A DNA stretch of 64,000 nucleotides. Origin: Plantago ovata (Eukaryota > Streptophyta > Magnoliopsida > Lamiales > Plantaginaceae). The notes below the pieces were generated by a model. That model saw nothing but the letters and a program-made list of their open reading frames with translations, was not told the origin of the DNA and did no database searches. The translations under genes were made by a program, and so were the position numbers. Positions 56,801 to 64,000 of the stretch are shown here, one piece after another. How positions within the stretch are numbered: the stretch's first letter is position 1; each line of letters opens with the position of its first letter. The DNA lies in assembly GCA_028274465.1 (NCBI GenBank), contig CM051457.1:107321982-107385981 (forward strand), given 5' to 3'.

Positions 56801-59590
56801 AAGTTAACAAATTTCACATCTGTTATAGTGTCAATTTACTAGCATGGCACATTGACTCCACACGGTATGTACCTTCATTGTTTCCATTAATAAAGGACAA
56901 GAGATCATCCACAGACCGGTCATCTCCATGCTCCTCTTCAACCTCGGCATCCTAAAAAACACACAGGACCACAATTTTCAAGTTTTAACAAGCACATACT
57001 GTGTAATATGCAGGTAAATACATAACCACTTCCAAGAAGCTTATTAACTTCAGTTGCAGGAAACAGGATATAGAAGAGTAAAGACTTGAGGAAGCAGTAG
57101 TCGAAGGGCAGTGTTGTAATCACCTTTAATCTGTTTCGTTCTTTTAATTCTTTTCTCTTTCTAGCATACAATCTATTCAAAAGCCTAATCCTTGGATCAT
57201 CCATGGTATTTTTAATAGGCTCCAACTTTTCTTCCTGTGTCACGAGACAAGATATTAAGACAGAAAGAAAGCAAACATAATTGAATCGGGAGGAAAAAAA
57301 GGATAAAAAAAAAAAAGAAAAGAAAAAGAGAAAACCAGCAAGCATGCACACAGCTTGCAATGACAGAACACCTCTGTGAGATCATCGGGAAGATGAAAAA
57401 TCTCTCTTATCTCTTCTGGACTCTTCCCTTCGATTACCCGTGCAAGAGCACGACTAGTGAGATCCACCAATGGCTTAAGTTGAAGGCTGTCGGCAGCAGA
57501 TGTCAACTCACAGAGTCTTTTGGTATCCATCCGGACAAACTTCTCATCAAAAGACTTCCTCTCCTGCATTGAAGTAGAGTATGAAGTATCATCTTTATAT
57601 TGTCCTTGAATTTTTTCGAAACGGTTATATGGTCCTTGAATAATCGAACTTCAATGTCTAAAAAGATAGTTTCTCCAATAGCAGACCAATCAAGTAACAA
57701 ACAAATCTGTACTCTCAAAAAGATAGTCTCTCCAATAAATCTGTACTCTCTTCATTTTTCTACAAGTGGTACATTTGATTTTGGCAAATCTATTAAGGAT
57801 GATTAATAAAATGTTGATTTATGGAAGTGTTATATTGATAAATTTATAGACACAAGGTATAAAGTATGAAAGACAATGTATAAAGAATGGAGGTAGTTGG
57901 TTCCAATAAAAATGGAAATGTATCAGTTGTAACAAAAATACGTTGAAATGGCATAGTGTATCACGTATAAAAAAATGGAAGCTGTAATAAGCAATGCTAG
58001 ATATAGACAATAACCTTGTTAGAACGGCCTGGTACTTGATGAAATCGGCAATAGTCGAGAATCAGACCCAACATAGGAGGATTGACCCGTGAAGGGAGGG
58101 ATATTGGATAATTTTTTGAAGACCCCATGCCTGAGTGTATTTCATGACATATAAATGGACAGAACATAGCAACTTCTTGCTCTACTTGTTGTATTGACCC
58201 ATCAGAAGTTTGAAGCCATACATAAGCCTTCAGCATCTGGACAACAAATCAAAGTCAATCAAATTTGTGTTATAAGGTATTAGATCACCAAAATCTTTAA
58301 CTCTTAAGCCAGAATGGAAAGCAATAGAACATAGTTACTGCATCTTGTCATAAGACTTAAGACAATGACAGAAATCTCCAATTCTATACTAAGACAGCAC
58401 CATTTAAAAGGTGAAATATACTTCGAACTCCTACATAGAAGAGCAAAGAAACTTTGGAGCTTAACCGCACTTGTTAGAAAGCTAATTAAGTTCAATTTAA
58501 ACTAACCCTGTTTGCTCCACGACTAAGAGCTACCCCCCCCCCCTTCCCTTCATTCCCCCTAAAAGTCATGTGAACATCCAATAGTGGGCTGATATCTTAT
58601 TCCCAGAGGCCAATATGACCAGTATAACTGCAGAAGTCAAATCAAGACATGCATTTGGTGCTATCATTCTAAATGAACCCAACAGTAGGGATACTTGATA
58701 TTACTGAAACTCCATGGGTGGTACGTAATAGCCTTTTCATTATTATACAGCAATATCTATTAGTATCCATCGCCTTACAAAGTTCAAACAGAAGGCTGCT
58801 CTTTTTTATCCAGTTAATACAGTGAGACAAATAGTCTTGTTCAATCAATCTTCATACTGTTACTTTGAGTAAAAGAGGTCGTAAAACAGGATTTAGTCAT
58901 TTTTCACAACAGATAGCTGGATAATTTTCAATCCTTTTGTTTGCTACCCATAAAAAAGATGAGCAATTAAAAAGCCAACCAAAATTCTACAGAATATCTG
59001 GAAGCCCAACATAAAGCACTCACATTGACCAACTAAAGTAAAATACATGCCATAGGGCCATAGCACATTAATTACTAATAGATCATTTATCAGATATCCT
59101 GAGTTTATCCCCATTATATTGCTTCCACATGCTGAGTCTGATTGGGTAGACATCTATCACCCGTACAATCTAATAGAATCAGTTGAAAAATAAACTTCTA
59201 GTGCAAGCTTAAACTAGCCACAGGACAGAATACTACTGCAATACTTGAAAAAAGACAACTTTCTCTATTATACATGATAGCCACTTTGTTTCATGCTCAT
59301 ATCCAATTAAACGCCCTTGCCGCACTTCACTTTTAGATTACCATCTCATACTATAATTATCAAAAAAATAATAATAATAAATAAATAAATAAAAGTTGTT
59401 TCCATAATCAATCATTATCCATTCTCTTCCATGCCCACTGGTAAGACAAGACAGTCATGAATGTGTTTCAACTAATAAACACATGCCAAAAATACACAGC
59501 TAGAAACCTAAGACGCAATGTATGCGATGGAGTCGTGTAAGAGACCTCTGGTTTTATTATCTCACTATCAGCTTCTGTCATTGTAGCCAT
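53834..59590 (-). CDS. ASK21: SKP1-like protein 21 (ASK21 type)
   Basis: Eight coding exons on the minus strand: 59590-59546, 58236-58015, 57563-57372, 57234-57124, 56951-56873, 55525-55401, 55270-55095, 53981-53834. They are in frame, with GT-AG junctions, giving 365 residues. Residues 16-90 form the SKP1 POZ-like fold (VWLQTSDGSIQQVEQEVAMF). The SKP1 C-terminal helices follow at about 100-160 (IEGKSPEEIREIFHLPDDLTEEEKLEPIKNT, recognised in segments). A long tail comes next, with KKKNRKRK basic and DDFDDYDLDDDLD acidic stretches. SKP1 links cullin-1 to F-box proteins in SCF ligases. The extended tail is what sets the ASK20/21 group apart. The ATG at 59590 was chosen; a second in-frame ATG follows at 59581. 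The last intron holds a MITE. Confidence 0.94.
54340..54997. mobile_element. Non-autonomous Mutator-type MITE (658 bp) in the last intron of the SKP1-like gene
   Basis: A perfect 10-bp repeat TTAAAGATAA flanks it (54330-54339, 54998-55007). Inverted ends pair GGTAAATTTACAT with GGGCAATTTTCAT, then ACCTTTTAAGATG with the same word, then ATATTACAACGAAGGACAAA on both sides. The interior has a CTCCGTCCATGG word like that at 18255-18880. No transposase. The intron's splice sites (55094 and 53982) are untouched. Confidence 0.9.
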
Positions 59591-59633
59591 AATTGCAAGG
59601 GAACTAGCAAGGAGGCCCTTCACAATAATTTTC

Positions 59634-61420
59634 CTGTAACAAGAGCAAAACATATTAAGCCACGTCTTCAAACTATATGTAAGGATCAAGCAGCATACTA
59701 GTATTGAATTTGAAAACAAATTTATAGAACCATCACAGTACATTCAGATAAAAGGTCTTAAACATTATGTCATTATCATCTTCAAAGTGTTGAGATTGTA
59801 TATTAATGTATGCATACTCTTAACATTATCATCATCAAAGTGTTGAGATTGTTTATTAATGTATGCATACTTAAACTTCAGCCATTTGCTCTCATGGAAC
59901 TATTATAGATACAAAAATCAAAGCTACTGTTTTGCCTGAACCTTAAGTGTCCCTTAGAAAATTTATGAACTTTCTGAACAAAGAGCCAATGATGATATTC
60001 TTGTATTAAACTCTACTTCCCTTCCCCATAAACAATAATGCTATATGTCCTAGCACAACAAAGACAGCCTCTCAAATCAACTAAAAGCTTCGGCATCAGT
60101 CTGAAACTATGACCCTGTAAACAAGCTGATTGATCCTGGATTTCCCCTCAATTTCCAAATCAAAGATTACGCGTTGTTCTTAATATCGTAGTCCAGGAAC
60201 CATATCAACACCTTCACGGGATCTCTTAACTGTTAAAACAACCCAACAGGGCCAACAAAACCTACAAAGAAAAGAACTAGGAACCCAAAAATCTCCACCC
60301 AAAAATCTCCAGGATTTCAGGGTTCTTTTTTCTCCTGTACTATAAACACACTTTCAGTGTAGTGCTCTTTTCTCTTAATACAATATTTGAGAATACTCAT
60401 CAAAAAGTAAAAACAAAAAGCACACATGGTTAAGCCAAAGATGCACATCAATAACCAAAAGCCACAACTACGCCCCAAATGCTGGCGTTTATTTTATCCA
60501 ATCAACTCTCATGCCATGACTACACACAACAAAAAGCAGGAATGGCATAAGATGAATTGTGTGATTGTTTCCTTACATTTAACAATTGACTGAGATAGTT
60601 AATATTTTAATATTGGGCAGGGCAACTATCAATTTTTATTTTACCCCATTCATTAGTTAGTTATGCTTGAAACTGGATTATGAAAAGGGAGGCCTTCTCT
60701 AAATAAAAATTTGAAACAGAGACTTGATTCGAATGATGCATCACTAGCAAAGTATAAACCTGAGACTAAATTGGCACCATAATGTACAAACTTAGAAGTG
60801 TAGATCATTACAACCTTCCTCAAAACTCAAAAGCCATCTAAAGACATTCTAAGAGCTAGGCGCAAGCTATTCCACTTAATTTTTCAAATTGGAAGGCCTA
60901 ATTGTCCATCTAGATAAGCTTTGGAAAGAAAATTAAACAAACAATGAAGAATATCAGAAGTTAATAAAGCTTAAAACCGGATCTAACAATCAAGAGTTTG
61001 ATACAACCTAGCTTCTGGAACATATATAAGCTTCAGACCTTACCACAAATGTCCAAACAACTAAAACCAGAATATATACGAACCGGTTTATGAATTGCGA
61101 TTGTGAAATGGTGATCCCGCATAACCAATTAGAAAACCTTAATATCTTCAGTTTTCTGTTGAGGTCTATCCTATAGAGGTACTCAAATTGGATCAGTGAT
61201 ACGAGAATCTCCAAAACCGATAAATTATAAATATAAGTCGGCGAAGTTAAAATATAAAACTACCTAAACAAAACATCGCAGATCCAAAAAAGTAAACCAG
61301 AGCAACAAAGAAAAACGAGCCTGCAGGCAATAAATTATGATCTAGAGCAACAAACAAAGCACACAGGAACATCACTGTTGTTGTAATAGAGATTTTTGCT
61401 GCACGGCGTTAAATCATGTG
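59634..61420 (-). other. Probable 5' UTR intron and leader exon of the SKP1-like gene
   Basis: The first coding exon is preceded by an acceptor (GTTACAG, 59634-59640) and 43 untranslated bases. A candidate leader exon ends at 61264 (TGTTTAG|GTAGTT on the minus strand). That implies a 1.6-kb intron in the leader. The transcription start is not visible. The frame at 61414-61620 is not convincing as coding. Confidence 0.4.
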
Positions 61421-61754
61421 TATAAGATAGAAGTGGGATGGTAGAAGTTACGAACAGGAGTAAAGATTTGCTCTATTGAATGGGGAAATTTTCTTCTTTG
61501 ACTTATTCTAGTAGAATCAATAAGTGGTAAGATAAAGTTGGCATAGCTGTCAAAAATACACTCTAGCATCTGCGTAAGAGCCCAATGCACCCAAACTGGG
61601 TCACTGCCTCGCTGGGCCATAATAGATTTGATTGTAACTGGACATCTGTTGGCGCCTTATGCTATTAATAATTAAAGCAATGCATGCTAAAGCCCACATT
61701 TAATTTATGTTTATCCATGCAACATAGATCTCAACCACTGTATGTACTCTATAA

Positions 61755-61765
61755 ATAATAACAAT

Positions 61766-61804
<39 letters not shown>

Positions 61805-61824
61805 AATAATAATAATAATAATAG
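61755..61824. repeat. (CAA)n/(TAA)n microsatellite
   Basis: About 70 bp of ACAACAACA followed by ATAATAATA triplets. Confidence 0.95.
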
Positions 61825-61873
61825 GCTATAAAATTAAGGGCCAAAAGGTTTGTATCTATAATAAATGATGCTA

Positions 61874-62210
61874 CTCCCTTCAATCTTTTTTAATTGAAGT
61901 TTCAGCAAGATTGAATCTTTTAATATTTGAAGTTTTAGGTACTTTAACTATATTTTTCCTAGTCAAACCTTACTTTTTCACTTTTCAATGTAATATTTTA
62001 GTTGACTATTGTAGCTGATTGGTTATATTACATCAAAGTTAGGATCATATATGACAATAATTCAAATTCTTTAAAGAAGATCTTGCAATCCTCAAAAAGA
62101 TAAACAAATCACTCGGAATTTTCGCTTCAGCAAAAAGGTGTTGCGGCTCACCAGTCAATTCTTATGTGCGAAATGACCCAAAACTTCAAATAATTTTTTT
62201 TTGGAGGGAG
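61874..62210. mobile_element. Stowaway-type MITE (337 bp)
   Basis: Ends are CTCCCTTCAATC on the left and, in complement, CTCCCTCCAAAA on the right, with TTTGAAGTTTT-like words just inside on both sides. The TA target duplicate lies at 61872-61873 and 62211-62212. The CTCCCTCC terminus and TA target are the Stowaway (Tc1/mariner) signature. A further CTCCCTCC left end at about 62227 has no visible partner. Confidence 0.75.
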
Positions 62211-62212
62211 TA

Positions 62213-64000
62213 GTACTTGTGTTTTACTCCCTCCTATTCAAAATAAATAAAATCCTGGAGAAATTGATCTTTTGCAAAATAAATGAAATCCTACATATTT
62301 TCGCATCATATGTTTTATATTTTACCTCACCTAGTTAAGTAATTGCAAATTAATTCACTATCTTACGGTTGCTAATATATGGTAGGTGATGTTTACCTTA
62401 AAATTGCTAATTAATTCCTTTCCTTAAATTTGCTAATATACAGAAGTTCTCACACCGAGCATTGGCTTGGAAAGTGCAGTGAACTCTAAATATAGCAAAA
62501 ATGTGAGTACATCTAGCAGGAAACATTAGTCATTTCTCCATGTGAACAATTAAAACGTGAAAATATCTATTTGGCATTCATTCCTACCTAGTGCTAGTAG
62601 AGTGATTTGATCAATTCTGAATGCATGATAAGTTGACAATATGCACTGGGTTAGTAAAATAAATACATAAATAAATAAAAAGAATCAATACAGCATAACG
62701 CTCTATCTTGTAATGTGCCCAAATGTCAGCAGTGTACAATCTGAATTTGTGAACAGAAACTAATACTCATGCAAATTCATGGAATGATAGACCTAGACAG
62801 AAGGGGTTACAAATCTAGAACCGTTTGTTCAATTTCATAATTGTATTTGTGTATGATACATCCAGTGGAGTGGTCAAACTTATAGGATCTCACAGAGAAA
62901 GAAAAATGAATGCATTAAGTTCAATTAAAAGGAAATCCAAATTAAAGCTCTTTATACAATTCTAAGGGGTAATTAAGTATTAAAAGTACATATAAGATAA
63001 AAATCAAATCATTTCAAAATGGTCAAGTCTTAAGTCTAAGAGCGCCATGCCATATGTGACACTCCTAACTTGATCTAGGTACGAACTTTGGGTATCACAG
63101 CACTTACTTCCTAAAGCATTAACAGATAGAGAATGCAATTGGTTCAATCTGCATGTAAATTGTAGAAATGATGCAGTATTCTGGATATGATAACTCAAAC
63201 GAACTCACAATACAAGTGTGTCTCATGTGAACACATTGGGCACTGATTATCTTGATTCATGCATTGTATAATGAAAGCCGCTAGAAGAAATACTTCAGCA
63301 CTAACATGACAGCTCAATCCTAAGTCCCAAACCTTCACACATACAATAAATTGGCCAGACTACGATATGCATGTAACTGTACCTCATTTAAAGAGCAATC
63401 CTTTTATAACCCCTTTCCCATCTATTTCTCAGCTGTGTCCCCATTGAGAGTGGCCCACACTTTAAGATTACATGCAATACATTTTGCTTTTAAATAATCA
63501 CCCACATATGTTTAGTAAAACAAAAAGTTGAATAGAAAAAATCCATAACAGAGTTGCCATAATAGAAAGAACGGCCACAAAAATCCAGTGTCAACTCTCA
63601 ACACGATAACACACGTGCTAAATCTCCAAACACCCAAAAATTCCATGCCAATTACTTTATTTTACCCTTATTCGTTCATCCATCCAGACCATCAAAATTT
63701 AGTGAGATTTTTTCTACCTCTAAAAAACAACAAAATGACAAAGGCACAAGTTCTGCGACTATACGGCATACTAATTATACAGCTCCCTCGTCGATTAGTT
63801 AATTCGAATCCACAAACTCACTGATACTCAAAACCTTTATCAACTAAATAAACAGTAATTAATACTCAGAGACAGTATCAATCTATCTAATTAATAAATA
63901 CTACAACTGACTAAACAATTGAATACATTTCCAATCAATAGAAAGGACGCCAACTCAGAAAAGCCCTAATCCCCAAATCAAATCCCTAGTGTAACGGCAG
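62213..64000. other. AT-rich DNA without a supported gene
   Basis: Only short chance frames. The last 60 bases (CCCTAATCCCCAAATC) could be the leader of a gene on the minus strand or beyond the edge. Nothing firmer can be said. Confidence 0.4.

Noticed and set aside
61414..61620. 68-codon minus-strand frame upstream of the SKP1-like gene
   Set aside because: No splice connection in frame with the first coding exon and no recognisable domain; it lies in or near the leader region.

Overview
The window reads as nuclear DNA of a flowering plant, most likely a eudicot. The evidence is intron-rich genes with GT-AG junctions, three plant-type housekeeping genes, and a dense mixture of plant transposable elements. 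I cannot name the species from sequence alone. About half of the window is mobile DNA, nested several layers deep.

Layout. 1-1559 is the 3' end of a Ty1-copia element of Sirevirus type (C-terminal ORF2 fragment, repeated polypurine motifs, 974-bp LTR). 1.8-2.3 kb holds an unrecognised coding fragment. 3912-11966 is a complete, very young Sirevirus (830-bp LTRs differing at three positions, TSD CACAT). It has intact integrase, RT and RNase H but no gag or protease, and it carries a second ORF of the plant-transposon-protein type. 12.4-22.6 kb is a mosaic of Mutator-like end modules, a large inverted duplication full of TTTGAGTTTTATATG-type repeats, and a nested 2.1-kb solo LTR. 22.9-24.4 kb is a LINE remnant split by an 880-bp Mutator-type MITE with a 9-bp TSD.

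Gene 1 (24975-29894, +) is a U-box E3 ligase with an N-terminal USP-like domain, a coiled coil and a kinase domain (PUB33/35 type, 867 aa). After it come a 5'-truncated LINE with TSD, a tRNA-derived SINE split by a 965-bp solo LTR, and then a roughly 10.8-kb autonomous-type Mutator-like element (about 33127-43977). That element has long TIRs and a plus-strand plant-mobile-domain gene. Its minus-strand transposase is fused through a SWIM zinc finger and a Lys-rich linker to an OTU cysteine protease. A 3.8-kb CACTA element (37692-41487, TSD CCA) sits inside the transposase reading frame. Both TIRs carry GC-rich, near-perfect palindromes next to (AT)n tracts.

Gene 2 (47168-52435, +) is an intact 14-exon signal-peptide-peptidase-like aspartyl protease (543 aa). 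Gene 3 (53834-59590, -) is an SKP1-like protein of the ASK21 type (365 aa). Its last intron holds a 658-bp Mutator-type MITE. The remaining 3' part contains a Stowaway-type MITE, microsatellites and AT-rich DNA with no gene that I can support.

Genes 1 and 3 both belong to ubiquitin biology (U-box ligase, SKP1-like). They are separated by 24 kb and unrelated transposons, so I infer no shared regulation. All coordinates, splice junctions and translations were worked out by eye.
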